64,000 nt of DNA from Peribacillus acanthi (GCF_003073175.1 NZ_QBBX01000008.1:31106-95105), one strand, 5' to 3'; counted from the stretch's first letter, positions 54,427 to 63,079 are shown. Made by a program: numbers and translations. Notes: a model not told the origin generated them from the sequence alone.

Positions 54427-55170
54427 CTAGACCATTTTAAACATTAATTGTCCTATCAACAAGCATAGTATAGTTATAAGTAAGGATTTTGCAACCTTTA
54501 ATGGAATGTGGGGAAGTGCGGCCATGCCTAGTTGTGAACCTATAGCCGATCCAATCGCCATCCCAATCGCATAATGCCATTCTACAAAACCTGTTTGGTA
54601 AAAGACAATAAATGCCCCTACGCAACTGCCTAAAATCACAACTCGTGTAAGTTGAACGGCTTTTACATAGTTGAAGTTTCTTCCCATGAAGTGAATAATT
54701 CCAAATGTTGTGGATCCAGGGCCAAACCCGCCATCATATAAACTAATAAAAAATAGAATGATTTTTGATTTTAAAGAAGTTGAATTAGAAATAGCTTCTA
54801 CCTGCGAAACCCATTTTTTGCTTTTAAGAGTAACGAATAATGCGAATGCCAATAAAATCATTGCAATGACATTCATCGTTTTTTCTGAAATACTTGTTGT
54901 GATTAATGCACCACAAACACCACCTAAAACACCTAAAAATAAATTCAAAATAATGGTTTGGATATCTAAGGTTTTGCTCTTAAATAAATATGAAACACTC
55001 GTTAATGCCCCAAATGCAGTTGCGAATTTATTAGTAGCTATCCCCATTTGAATAGGAACACCCATTAACAACATAGCTGGAAGAGTAATCAATCCCCCAC
55101 CACCAGCTAGTGTACCAATGAAACCAGATAAGGTTCCTAAGCCGATTAATATAAAAATTATGGTATCCAT
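54427..55170 (-). CDS. TSUP-family (TauE/SafE) permease
   Basis: This 247-residue membrane protein of the TSUP family has the glycine-rich GTLAGGGGLITLPAMLLMGV near the N-terminus and GGFGPGSTTFGIIHFMG in the second half. It has about seven to eight membrane segments. It is a second TSUP protein in the window but only distantly like YunE. The substrate is unknown. I chose the ATG at 55170, with an AGGGA upstream. An in-frame TTG at 55188 would add six residues. It is an insertion between lipA and yutC. Confidence 0.85.
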   Translation of the reverse strand: MDTIIFILIGLGTLSGFIGTLAGGGGLITLPAMLLMGVPIQMGIATNKFATAFGALTSVSYLFKSKTLDIQTIILNLFLGVLGGVCGALITTSISEKTMNVIAMILLAFALFVTLKSKKWVSQVEAISNSTSLKSKIILFFISLYDGGFGPGSTTFGIIHFMGRNFNYVKAVQLTRVVILGSCVGAFIVFYQTGFVEWHYAIGMAIGSAIGSQLGMAALPHIPLKVAKSLLITILCLLIGQLMFKMV

Positions 55171-55350
55171 CTTTTTCCCTGCCTTCAACTGAAAGAACCG
55201 ATGATAGTAACGAACTAATTATAAATAGGGATACCAATCCTTTCAATCACTAGTTTCAAAAATTTCCAGATGTGGGATTGGATAAGAGGAATTTGAAAAT
55301 ACAAAAGTTATGAAAAAAGTGCGCTGAGGAGCAGAGAAGTATAAGAACAG

Positions 55351-55380
55351 AAAAAAGGGGCTAGATGGATGCCCCCCTTT
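55351..55380 (-). terminator. Terminator of yutC
   Basis: Read on the minus strand, AAAGGGG (55380-55374) pairs with CCCCTTT (55360-55354), then T-run. Confidence 0.75.
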
Positions 55381-55388
55381 AGATAGAA

Positions 55389-56015
55389 CTATTTTGTCAT
55401 GTTCATTTGTTCACCTTGCATAACACCATTTTCATCTTCGTAGCTTCCGACATCCCGTCCTTGTGGGGATTTTTTCATTTCTTGTATCGTTTTATCAATC
55501 ATGCTTTGGACATTAGGGCTATCGGTTTCCAATGTACTATAATTTTCGATATACTGAGATAAATTAGTGTTATCGCTTACATAAACGTGATAGTATCTTG
55601 GTACAACCGAAATAGCAGTTTTCTTTACTTGATCAGCAGATTCGATTCGGTCTTTTGAATGAGTGTCGTAAACCACCAATACTTCTTCATCGGTAACCAA
55701 AGTGGATACATCATCAATATTAGGAAGCTGTAAGCTAAGTCGAGTTATGACATCTGCAAGTTGTTCCCGGTCAAGACCAGGTGTCATGGTGTTTGTCATT
55801 TTATTATCCACGGCTGTCTTCTGTAGACGAATGAAACCAAAGTCTTCTTGCTCTTTATTAACTCCACGATAATCCTCATCATAAATTTGAGAGGGCGAGC
55901 TAACTTTCGCTGGAGATACAGAGTTTCTAAAATCTTCTTCTGCCATTTTATTGGAGCATGCTGTTAATGCTACAATCGAACCGATTCCAACTACGATAAA
56001 TGATTTTTTTATCAT
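55389..56015 (-). CDS. yutC: YhcN/YlaJ-family sporulation lipoprotein
   Basis: This 208-residue lipoprotein has a signal ending LTAC with Cys20. The middle carries the family core LADVITRLSLQLPNIDDVSTLVTDEEVLVVY split as LADVITRLSLQLPNID and VSTLVTDEEVLVVYD, and a C-terminal acidic tail GSYEDENGVMQGEQM. Proteins of this family are found in spores. I chose the ATG at 56015, 8 nt after AGGAGG; a GTG at 56024 lies directly on that site. It is divergent from yutD, as expected for yutC. Confidence 0.88.
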   Translation of the reverse strand: MIKKSFIVVGIGSIVALTACSNKMAEEDFRNSVSPAKVSSPSQIYDEDYRGVNKEQEDFGFIRLQKTAVDNKMTNTMTPGLDREQLADVITRLSLQLPNIDDVSTLVTDEEVLVVYDTHSKDRIESADQVKKTAISVVPRYYHVYVSDNTNLSQYIENYSTLETDSPNVQSMIDKTIQEMKKSPQGRDVGSYEDENGVMQGEQMNMTK

Positions 56016-56126
56016 TAGAAACACCTCCTACACTAGTAGGATGACCATTTAAAAAGAAAAATCCCTTAGTAATTGATGGGGAATAAGTTATAATTTAAGA
56101 AACAAAGAGGATATAGAGGTGATAAT

Positions 56127-56402
56127 ATGATAACCATTCAAAACTATACGTATGAAGTCATTGAGAATTACCGTGAAGGCTTCAATGAGGAAGCATTTAA
56201 AGCACGTTATAGTGAGATATTAAATAGATACGACTATATTGTGGGTGACTGGGGATATGGACAATTAAGACTTAGAGGCTTTTTTGACGATCAAAATCAA
56301 AAATCCTCTTTTGATACAAAAATCAGTACTTTATCAGAGTATTTATACGAATATTGTAACTTTGGCTGCCCTTATTTTGTGGTCAAAAAAGTTAAAAAAT
56401 AA
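56127..56402 (+). CDS. yutD: YutD family protein (DUF1027)
   Basis: This 91-residue cytoplasmic protein shows the YutD pattern: ITIQNYTYEVIENYREGFNE split here as YEVIENYREGFNEEAFKARY, then DYIVGDWGYGQLRLRGFF, and CNFGCPYFVVKKV at the end. The function is unknown. The C-x3-C near the end is conserved in the family as I recall. The ribosome binding site AAGAGGATATAGAGGTGAT leads to the ATG. A terminator follows. Confidence 0.88.
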   Translation: MITIQNYTYEVIENYREGFNEEAFKARYSEILNRYDYIVGDWGYGQLRLRGFFDDQNQKSSFDTKISTLSEYLYEYCNFGCPYFVVKKVKK

Positions 56403-56405
56403 TGT

Positions 56406-56440
56406 AAAAACCGTTACTAGGGTACGTAACGGTTTTTATT
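56406..56440. terminator. Terminator after yutD
   Basis: The 12-bp perfect stem AAAAACCGTTAC/GTAACGGTTTTT (56406-56417 with 56425-56436) leads into T-rich sequence. Confidence 0.9.
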
Positions 56441-56539
56441 ATACCTTAAGCATAGAATAGCAATAAAAAAGTAAAATCGACGTTACCAGTTTAGGAATAA
56501 TCATTCAAGGCTTTCACCAGCCTAGCTGGTGTCCTAAAG

Positions 56540-56821
56540 TTATTTGTTATAAGGTTCTTGTGAATCGCTTTCGGTATCATCGTGAGGAGGGTGAGCACCT
56601 TCCATTTGGCGAGGCAAGTCTTCATGAAGAGTTTTATTCTCGTAATTAAAGGCACTATAATATCTTTGTCCTTCTCTCCATGGTGTACTTTTATTTTGAA
56701 CTGGCTCATCTTTTCCACGAGGTGATCCATACGGACCTTCTGGTAATGTTTCTGGAAATAGAAAATTTCTTTGGGCTTCTACATTGGCAAAGTCATGATA
56801 ATTTTCTTTTTCTTCTGTCAT
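56540..56821 (-). CDS. Conserved acidic cytosolic protein, 93 aa
   Basis: The start is the ATG at 56821, 5 nt after CGGAGG; an in-frame start at 56878 has no site. The product MTEEKENYHDFANVEAQRNF... is hydrophilic and probably little folded. It is rich in Pro, Glu, Arg and aromatic residues, with FPETLPEGPYGSP and TPWREGQRYYSAFNYENK in the middle. I remember similar proteins in Bacillus labelled only 'cytosolic protein'. The function is unknown. It may be co-transcribed with the gene at 56888. Confidence 0.75.
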   Translation of the reverse strand: MTEEKENYHDFANVEAQRNFLFPETLPEGPYGSPRGKDEPVQNKSTPWREGQRYYSAFNYENKTLHEDLPRQMEGAHPPHDDTESDSQEPYNK

Positions 56822-56887
56822 AGTAGCCTCCGGGAGAAATAGTAATCGTATTTGGTCTATTATTGCCCGCAAGCTCAATCTTATCCA

Positions 56888-57154
56888 TTAAATGATTTCG
56901 GATAAAAATGAAATCAATTCGTTAGCTTCTTCCTCAGACATTTTAAAAGCATATTCTATGTATCCTTCTTCTTCCAAATCATCTGGGCCAATTATTGCAA
57001 ATACATTGCTTTGTAAATCTAGGACAAGCTGTTTCCCGTAAAAACGGGTAGAAGAAGTGATAGCCAAATCAAATCGTTTATTCGTACCCACAAAGCTGAC
57101 AAATCGTGTTTTAGTTTGTTCTAAATCATTGTATAAATAAATCCGTTCTTCCAT
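56888..57154 (-). CDS. SAV0927-like protein (DUF3055)
   Basis: This 88-residue protein MEERIYLYNDLEQTKTRFVS... alternates beta-strands and ends in a helix SEEEANELISFLSEII. The TKTRFVSFVGTNKRFDLAI and DLQSNVFAIIGPDDLEEEGY stretches fit the DUF3055 family as I recall it. The function is unknown. A GGAATTC just before the start serves as a weak ribosome binding site. It lies 67 nt upstream of the next minus-strand gene. Confidence 0.75.
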   Translation of the reverse strand: MEERIYLYNDLEQTKTRFVSFVGTNKRFDLAITSSTRFYGKQLVLDLQSNVFAIIGPDDLEEEGYIEYAFKMSEEEANELISFLSEII

Positions 57155-57340
57155 TCGTTGAATTCCTTTCTAAACCAAATTGACATACCTTTTATTCCCC
57201 TCATTTTAACAGACAGCGCTTTTTTCGTCATGTCCTTATCTTTTTATCTATCTAATGCTTATCCAAAACCGATGATTTACCTTTATAGTGGTCCCTTAAT
57301 ACTTCACAAAAAACATGTCGTAAAATATTCCTAGAGGAAT

Positions 57341-57355
57341 TTCGACAATGTCGAA
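57341..57355. promoter_or_regulatory. Paired inverted 0A-box-like sites
   Basis: TTCGACA-A-TGTCGAA joins two perfect TGTCGAA cores head to head. It lies about 87 nt before the EAL gene and 25 nt before a TATGAT/TAGAAT -10-like element. Confidence 0.5.
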
Positions 57356-57441
57356 AAGTCTGCCAATTCTTCCTAACAATATGATAGAATAGTCATACAA
57401 ACTGTTTCAGACATACTGGCGACTTGGAAGGAATGAGCATA

Positions 57442-58749
57442 ATGGCATCTTTAAACCACTTTAAGAGGAATAGTTGGATTAACTGGATGAAAATATTTCT
57501 TCCGCAAAAGAAACTCCGTTATTATCCACCACAGTTCATATTAAGGAATCCTATTGTATCAAGCGTTAAAGATGCTTTTTCTGATGGATATGAAGTCGCA
57601 GTCATAGTATTTAATATCCAAAATTTAAAAGAGTTAATAGAAAAAATAGGAAATTCAGGTATTCGTAATTATACATATCATCTTAAAAATGAATTTCTTT
57701 CAGCGACTAAACAAATTATTAGTGAGGATGATATCCTAATACTTCACGACTATCAGAGTGAAGGACTAACCTTAATGCTAAAAATAGACCCTCAAAAGCA
57801 AAGGTTGGATGAAATTGATAATAAGTCACAAAAGGTCATTGAGGTCTTGGATGCATCTATGAAAGGGTCTTGTCCCCAAGTGGCTGCTGTGTTCAATACA
57901 GGATATATGTTTATTGAAAAAAGATATTACAGTATTGAAGAAGCGATTAGCATTGCTCATGAACAGGCAGTAGCTATGGCAGAAAAGAAAATTCAATCTC
58001 AATTCAACCAGTTGTTGTACACGATGAGTCAAATTATCAATTCAAAAGATATCAGACTTTTAGCTCAACCAATATTTAATGTTGCGACAAGAGAAATCAA
58101 AGCTTATGAGGTATTAACAAGAGGACCTGCTAATACAGACCTAGAAAATCCATTGCGTCTGTTTGCGGTAGCAAGACAAACAGGAATGCTCTATGAATTG
58201 GAAATGATCGTTTTAGAGAAGACCTTACAACAAATAACCTTGAATGGCTCAGAGCAAAATGTATTTATCAACTTTACACCTGTTACTGTTGGTCATACCC
58301 ATTTTGTGAAAGACTTTATGCGGGCATTAAATCAATACCCAGAGGTACATCCTTCCCAAATCGTTATCGAAATAACAGAAAGGGACTCTATAGATGGAAT
58401 CCACCTTTTAATGGGAAATATTAAACAATTAAGGTCCATTGGACTAAGATTTGCCGTGGATGATACTGGTGCAGGTTATGCAAGTCTACATACTATTAAT
58501 GAAATCATGCCTGATATCATTAAAATCGACCGTAGCGTGATTAATAATATTGATAATAACTCAGTAAAGGAATCAATGCTTAAAGGGTTACTCCTTATTG
58601 CAAAGGAAACTGGTTCCCTTGTTGTGGCTGAAGGAATTGAAAGCGAAAAGGAAGCTATGGTATTATCTAAAAATAATGTTGATTTAGCACAAGGTTATTT
58701 TTATGCTCGACCAGCCAAAATCGACGAAAAGGTTAAAATATCATCGTAG
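57442..58749 (+). CDS. EAL-domain protein with degenerate GGDEF-like N-terminus
   Basis: This 435-residue protein has residues 45-185 in a GGDEF-like fold (VAVIVFNIQNLKELIEKIG, later YYSIEEAISIAHEQAVAMAE) but without a GGDEF motif, so no cyclase activity. The EAL domain spans 195-432. The motif is E223-V-L, and N277, E310, D340-D341, K361, E397 and Q417 (the usual metal and catalytic positions) are all present, so cyclic di-GMP hydrolysis is plausible. I chose the ATG at 57442, 9 nt after AAGGA. It is inserted between the DUF3055 gene and yutE. No signal or membrane segment is seen. Confidence 0.9.
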   Translation: MASLNHFKRNSWINWMKIFLPQKKLRYYPPQFILRNPIVSSVKDAFSDGYEVAVIVFNIQNLKELIEKIGNSGIRNYTYHLKNEFLSATKQIISEDDILILHDYQSEGLTLMLKIDPQKQRLDEIDNKSQKVIEVLDASMKGSCPQVAAVFNTGYMFIEKRYYSIEEAISIAHEQAVAMAEKKIQSQFNQLLYTMSQIINSKDIRLLAQPIFNVATREIKAYEVLTRGPANTDLENPLRLFAVARQTGMLYELEMIVLEKTLQQITLNGSEQNVFINFTPVTVGHTHFVKDFMRALNQYPEVHPSQIVIEITERDSIDGIHLLMGNIKQLRSIGLRFAVDDTGAGYASLHTINEIMPDIIKIDRSVINNIDNNSVKESMLKGLLLIAKETGSLVVAEGIESEKEAMVLSKNNVDLAQGYFYARPAKIDEKVKISS

Positions 58750-58770
58750 ATATGGAAAGGGAGTAAGGGC

Positions 58771-59211
58771 ATGTATTTTGTCGACCGACAAAAAATAGAA
58801 AATACTCTAAAGTTTCTTGAGGCAAAAACAGATATTTATGTAAGTGGACAGGACTGGCATTCTCAATTGGGTACACTTGCATTGGAACGGATTGTACATA
58901 TGATGATTGATTCTGTACTTGACGTTGGTAACCTGATGATCGATGGCTTCATTATGAGGGATCCTGGAAGCTATGAGGATATTGTCGATATCCTTTTGGA
59001 TGAAAAAGTCATTGATGAGGAGCTAGCGACTTCTTTTAAAGTTTTCATTCCTTTAAGAAAGAAGTTAGTTCAAGATTATACTGAAGTGGATCAAGGAGAA
59101 CTTTTACAAGCATTAGAGGAGCATGCTAACTCTTTTCAAAAATACTCCGATGCTATCCGAATGTATTTGAATAATGAATTGGGACCGGTTTCCGCTTTTA
59201 AAGCTGAATGA
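58771..59211 (+). CDS. yutE: HepT-like DUF86 protein YutE
   Basis: This 146-residue all-helical protein of the DUF86/HepT fold has the family helix LGTLALERIVHMMIDSVLDVGN. In toxic HepT proteins the active site is R-x4-6-H. Here it reads R96-KKLV-Q101-D-Y103, with Gln instead of His. No MNT antitoxin gene is adjacent. It therefore looks like a housekeeping YutE rather than a toxin. It lies 21 nt after the EAL gene, so the two may be co-transcribed. Confidence 0.85.
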   Translation: MYFVDRQKIENTLKFLEAKTDIYVSGQDWHSQLGTLALERIVHMMIDSVLDVGNLMIDGFIMRDPGSYEDIVDILLDEKVIDEELATSFKVFIPLRKKLVQDYTEVDQGELLQALEEHANSFQKYSDAIRMYLNNELGPVSAFKAE

Positions 59212-59220
59212 GTCTCTTAG

Positions 59221-59262
59221 AAAATCTGCAAGCTAAAGGAATACACTTGCAGATTTTTTTAT
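59221..59262 (+). terminator. Terminator after yutE
   Basis: AAAATCTGCAAG pairs with CTTGCAGATTTT (59221-59232 with 59246-59257) and is followed by T3-ATC. Confidence 0.88.
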
Positions 59263-59484
59263 CTCTTCTGAAAGGATAAAACAGAACTAAAGAACTAAGT
59301 TGGCGAAGTGACTAATGTTAGGTAAAAGTATACGTGCAACTTTGCCTATGAAGCCTCTTAGATTTTGTGCTAGTCTAGTCCTATTATTTATGATGTTTTG
59401 AAGGAATTGTGGATAACTCTCTTCACGTGTTTTTCTTGTTTTTGTGCTAAAGTATTGGTTATGGATTGAGAAGGAGAGATATTG

Positions 59485-60249
59485 ATGAAACAGTATAAAG
59501 GATATTTAATCGATTTAGACGGAACTATGTATAGAGGTACAGAAAAAATAGAAGAAGCAGCACAGTTTGTCCACAAACTAAGAGAAAAAGGCATGCCTTA
59601 TTTATTCGTGACAAATAATTCTTCTCGAACTCCAAGTCAAGTTGCGGAAAAATTGTGTTCCTTTGATATTCCTACAGAAGAACACCAAGTTTTTACAACC
59701 AGTCAAGCAACCGCAAATTACATCTATCAACAGAAGGCAGATGCTACTGTCTATGTGGTGGGAGAACAAGGAATCATTACAGCCCTAGAAGAAAAAGGTT
59801 TGACACTTGTGGACGAAAAGCCTGAATTTGTCGTGATGGGAATAGATAGAGGCATAAATTATGAGAAGCTGGCTAAAGCGTGTTTAGGGGTGAGAGGTGG
59901 TGCCACGTTTATTTCTACAAACGGTGATATTGCTATTCCGACAGAACGTGGTCTATTGCCAGGGAATGGTTCATTAACCTCAGTCGTAGCCGTTTCTACT
60001 CAAACCAAGCCTATTTTTATTGGTAAGCCTGAATCAGTGATCATGGAACAGGCATTAAAGGTTTTGGGTACAAGTAAAGAAGAAACCCTTATGGTTGGGG
60101 ATAATTATGATACTGATATTTTAGCAGGAATAAACGCTGGCATGGACACTCTTTTAGTTCATACAGGCGTGACGACTGTAGAATTGTTAAAGGGATATAA
60201 CGAACAACCTACGTATGTAGTGCATTCCTTGTCAGACTGGGAAGTATAA
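59485..60249 (+). CDS. yutF: HAD-superfamily phosphatase, NagD/AraL type
   Basis: This 254-residue HAD-IIA hydrolase has motif I YLIDLDGTMYRG with the nucleophile Asp, motif II FVTNNSSRTP, the cap region typical of NagD, the Lys in FIGKPESVIM, and motif IV MVGDNYDTDILAG. It dephosphorylates small sugar phosphates or nucleotides. I chose the ATG at 59485, 8 nt after AGGAG; a TTG directly before it (59482) is in frame. It is monocistronic and convergent with yutG. Confidence 0.92.
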   Translation: MKQYKGYLIDLDGTMYRGTEKIEEAAQFVHKLREKGMPYLFVTNNSSRTPSQVAEKLCSFDIPTEEHQVFTTSQATANYIYQQKADATVYVVGEQGIITALEEKGLTLVDEKPEFVVMGIDRGINYEKLAKACLGVRGGATFISTNGDIAIPTERGLLPGNGSLTSVVAVSTQTKPIFIGKPESVIMEQALKVLGTSKEETLMVGDNYDTDILAGINAGMDTLLVHTGVTTVELLKGYNEQPTYVVHSLSDWEV

Positions 60250-60260
60250 GGACACGAGAA

Positions 60261-60292
60261 AGAGGGGGATAACACTGATCCCCCTCTATTTC
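60261..60292. terminator. Bidirectional terminator between yutF and yutG
   Basis: The 10-bp stem AGAGGGGGAT/ATCCCCCTCT (60261-60270 with 60278-60287) has a 7-nt loop and ATTTCT after it. Confidence 0.85.
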
Positions 60293-60295
60293 TAT

Positions 60296-60793
60296 TCACT
60301 CGACATTGTTCACTCGATGTGCAAGTCTGCTGGATGCTGCAGCTGCGATTGCCCCTACAATGTCATCCAGGAAAGTATGACATTTTCCTGTACTTTTATC
60401 ATTGAGGTGCTGTAGAATACCTGGCTTTTGCTTATCAATATAGCCATAGTTTGTGAATCCGATAGATCCATACACATTTACAATGGAAAAGGCTAAAATT
60501 TCGTCCACTCCATATAACCCTTCATCGATTTCTATGATGGATTGAAGAGGTTCCTCTAATTGTTTCTTCTCAGCAAGCATATCCAACTGGATTCCTGTTA
60601 AAATCGCATTCTGAACTTCGCGTTTGGATAACACTCGTTCAACATTGTGAATGCAGTCTTCCATCTTTAATTCTTTATGATATTTACTTTGTAAATACAT
60701 CACTAAGTCTGCTATATCCTGAATGGTCACCCCTCGTTCATGAAGCCACTTTCGTGCCGTTTGTTCTGAAAGATTTACTGGTTTTTCTGCCAT
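60296..60793 (-). CDS. yutG: Phosphatidylglycerophosphatase A-family protein YutG
   Basis: This 165-residue protein of the PgpA-like YutG/YpjQ group is soluble-looking and lacks the long membrane helices of E. coli PgpA. The family core is seen in IDEGLYGVDEILAFSIVNVYGSIGFTNYGYID, split here as LYGVDEILAFSIVNVYGSIG and FTNYGYIDKQKPGIL, and in TFLDDIVGAIAAAASSRLAH near the C-terminus with the conserved Asp pair. The natural substrate is not established for YutG. The ribosome binding site is AAAAGGTGAT. Confidence 0.85.
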   Translation of the reverse strand: MAEKPVNLSEQTARKWLHERGVTIQDIADLVMYLQSKYHKELKMEDCIHNVERVLSKREVQNAILTGIQLDMLAEKKQLEEPLQSIIEIDEGLYGVDEILAFSIVNVYGSIGFTNYGYIDKQKPGILQHLNDKSTGKCHTFLDDIVGAIAAAASSRLAHRVNNVE

Positions 60794-61004
60794 TTACATC
60801 ACCTTTTACGTGTATTTTAAGAACAATCTTTCAATAGGAAAATTAATGACCTTTTCTATTGTTTATTAAATAAATCCACGAAACATTCCTTTTTTTCCGT
60901 CATAAGAGAATTCGTGCAATTAATAATAACAGAGACATATATATGAGTTATAGTGTCCTTTTTAATCAAACTTACACTTGGCACGAAGGACGAGGGGGGA
61001 GAAT

Positions 61005-62006
61005 ATGCTTCAAGAAGCCATTTTTAATCAATATGGGATTGTGCTCGAAAGAAGGGAATCTTCTGACCGTTATCAAAGTTTCCGTTCAGGTGAAGTCTTA
61101 TATACAGTCATACCTTTAAGCTCAATCGATGAAGAAGAGTTGTCGGAACGGCTTAAATTGTCTCAATATATGCTACAGCAAGGAGATCGCTACGTATCTG
61201 AATTCATCCTTTCAAACCAAGGGTCCTATATTTCAGCAGAAGGTGAAAAACTATTTCTACTTCTTGGAAACGGAAGTCTTATAGAATCAAGACCATTTAA
61301 GCTAGGAAGAAAACTAGCAAAATTCCATCAACGCGGAAGGTCTTTTGCAGAACCAATCAAAAAATGTAATCGGATAGGGAAATGGAAGGAAATGTGGGAA
61401 AAGAGACTCGATCAACTTGAAAATGTATGGAGGGATAAACTTCATTCCCATCCTACAAATGAATTTGAAAAGAACTTCGTGGATTCTTTCCCCTATTATA
61501 TGTCATTAGGGGAAAATGCGATTCAATATTTAGTCGACACGGAAATTGATCATGATACTACCGGAATCGATGCGGGAACAGTATGCCATGAAAGGTTTCA
61601 CAATGAATTATGGACAGGAAATTACTGTGTGAAAAACCCCTTTGATTGGGTTTTCGACCATGGTGCACGTGATATTGCAGAATGGTCAAGGCACCACTAC
61701 TTTTCGCACGTACACACGTACCAGCCAGGATTGAATCAATTTACGACGGATTATCGCTCACTAGGAGAGCTTTCTGCCTTTTCGTGGAGTCTGACCTATG
61801 CAAGACTACTGTTTCCTGTCCATTATTTTGAGGCTATAGAGGAATATTATTTGAATGTATCAGAAACAAGGAAAAACTCACTAGAAGAGCATCTAAATCA
61901 AATCCTCGTTCAATCACACTACTATGAAGAATTTTTAAAACGATATTTTGAAATATCTCAAGTAGCTGTAAATAAATTAAAAATCGCAAAGGTTGATTGG
62001 CTTTAG
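61005..62006 (+). CDS. yutH: Spore coat-associated protein YutH
   Basis: This 333-residue protein is related to CotS-type coat proteins with a kinase-like (APH) fold. VIPLSSIDEEELSERLKLSQYML and FILSNQGSYISAEGEKLFLL match the N-lobe, and TGIDAGTVCHERFHNELW and NPFDWVFDHGARDIAEW the region where kinases have HGDLH and D-x-D. The His-Gly-Asp-type catalytic loop is changed, so activity is doubtful. I chose the ATG at 61005, 6 nt after GGGGGGAG. It precedes hom in B. subtilis; here another gene lies between. Confidence 0.88.
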   Translation: MLQEAIFNQYGIVLERRESSDRYQSFRSGEVLYTVIPLSSIDEEELSERLKLSQYMLQQGDRYVSEFILSNQGSYISAEGEKLFLLLGNGSLIESRPFKLGRKLAKFHQRGRSFAEPIKKCNRIGKWKEMWEKRLDQLENVWRDKLHSHPTNEFEKNFVDSFPYYMSLGENAIQYLVDTEIDHDTTGIDAGTVCHERFHNELWTGNYCVKNPFDWVFDHGARDIAEWSRHHYFSHVHTYQPGLNQFTTDYRSLGELSAFSWSLTYARLLFPVHYFEAIEEYYLNVSETRKNSLEEHLNQILVQSHYYEEFLKRYFEISQVAVNKLKIAKVDWL

Positions 62007-62091
62007 TTCGTTCACACAAATGCATTTTGACTTCAGGCTATGGTATCATGAAAAAAACACCATTGGTATTTAGCTGGAAGGAGTCAAATCA

Positions 62092-63063
62092 TTGGAAAAA
62101 CCGTATGTCTATATCACTAGAAAATTAACAGAACATATCATTGCTCCTTTAAGAGAACAGTTTCATGTTGAAATGTGGATGGAAGAAGAACAATCCGTTC
62201 CAAGGGATATTTTACTGGCTGAAGTAAAAAGAGCCGACGCATTAATTACTATGCTTTCAGATAAAATTGATGAAGAACTCCTAAATGAATCTTCCTCTTT
62301 AAAGGTTGTTGCTAATTTAGCAGTGGGATTTGATAATATTGATTTAAAGGCAGCGTCTAACAAAGGCATCATGGTATGTAATACACCGGATGTGTTGACC
62401 GATACAACAGCAGATTTAACTTTTGCTTTACTTATGGCAACCGCTCGAAGATTTCCTGAGGCAATGGAACTTGTGAAACACGGAGAATGGAAAAGCTGGA
62501 GTCCACTGTTGATGGCTGGCCACGATGTGCATCACAAAACGATTGGTATTGTTGGAATGGGAGCGATTGGGGAGGCAGTAGCAAAAAGAGCAAAAGGCTT
62601 TGATATGGAAATCCTTTATTATAATCGCAATAAGAAACCACAGGCAGAAGAACAACTAGGTGTTAAGTACTGTGATTTCCAAGATTTAATCAAGACAGCA
62701 GATTTTATAGTATGTTTAACACCCTTGACCCCTGAAACATATCATCTGTTTGATAGAGCTACTTTTAGAAAGATGAAAAATACTGCAATTTTTATTAATG
62801 CTGCTAGAGGTCCGGTTGTAAAAGAAGGCGATTTATTCGAAGCATTGGTAGAAAAGGAAATCGCTGGTGCAGGACTAGATGTATTCGAAGTTGAACCTAT
62901 TGGGGCAGACCACCCTTTATTAAGTTTGAACAATGTAGTAGCCCTTCCACATATCGGTAGTTCCAGTATAGAAACTAGGGAAACGATGATGAAACTATGC
63001 GTGGAGAATGTAGAACGTGTATTGACTGGAAAAGAGCCACGTACGAAGGTCAAAATCCATTAA
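62092..63063 (+). CDS. D-2-hydroxyacid dehydrogenase (glyoxylate/hydroxypyruvate reductase type)
   Basis: This 323-residue NAD(P)-dependent enzyme has VANLAVGFDNIDLKAAS, the nucleotide loop GIVGMGAIGEAVAKRAKGF, the substrate Arg in FINAARGPVVKEGDL, the Glu in DVFEVEP and the catalytic His in LPHIGSSS. The long form with VGFDNID and the tail resembles glyoxylate reductase. It is inserted between yutH and hom. The start is a TTG with AAGGAG 9 nt upstream. Its stop codon lies within a 20-bp perfect palindrome. Confidence 0.92.
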   Translation: MEKPYVYITRKLTEHIIAPLREQFHVEMWMEEEQSVPRDILLAEVKRADALITMLSDKIDEELLNESSSLKVVANLAVGFDNIDLKAASNKGIMVCNTPDVLTDTTADLTFALLMATARRFPEAMELVKHGEWKSWSPLLMAGHDVHHKTIGIVGMGAIGEAVAKRAKGFDMEILYYNRNKKPQAEEQLGVKYCDFQDLIKTADFIVCLTPLTPETYHLFDRATFRKMKNTAIFINAARGPVVKEGDLFEALVEKEIAGAGLDVFEVEPIGADHPLLSLNNVVALPHIGSSSIETRETMMKLCVENVERVLTGKEPRTKVKIH

Positions 63064-63079
63064 TCAAACGTTTGATTAA
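63060..63079. repeat. 20-bp perfect palindrome, copy 2
   Basis: TTAATCAAACGTTTGATTAA overlaps the stop codon of the dehydrogenase gene. It is one base different from copy 1 at 22498. Confidence 0.8.

Noticed and set aside
54710..55051. Plus-strand ORF of 113 codons
   Set aside because: It is antisense to the TSUP permease gene, and no ribosome binding site is present.
58771..59211. Toxin-antitoxin pair with the DUF86 protein
   Set aside because: There is no nucleotidyltransferase antitoxin gene beside it, and the catalytic His is replaced.
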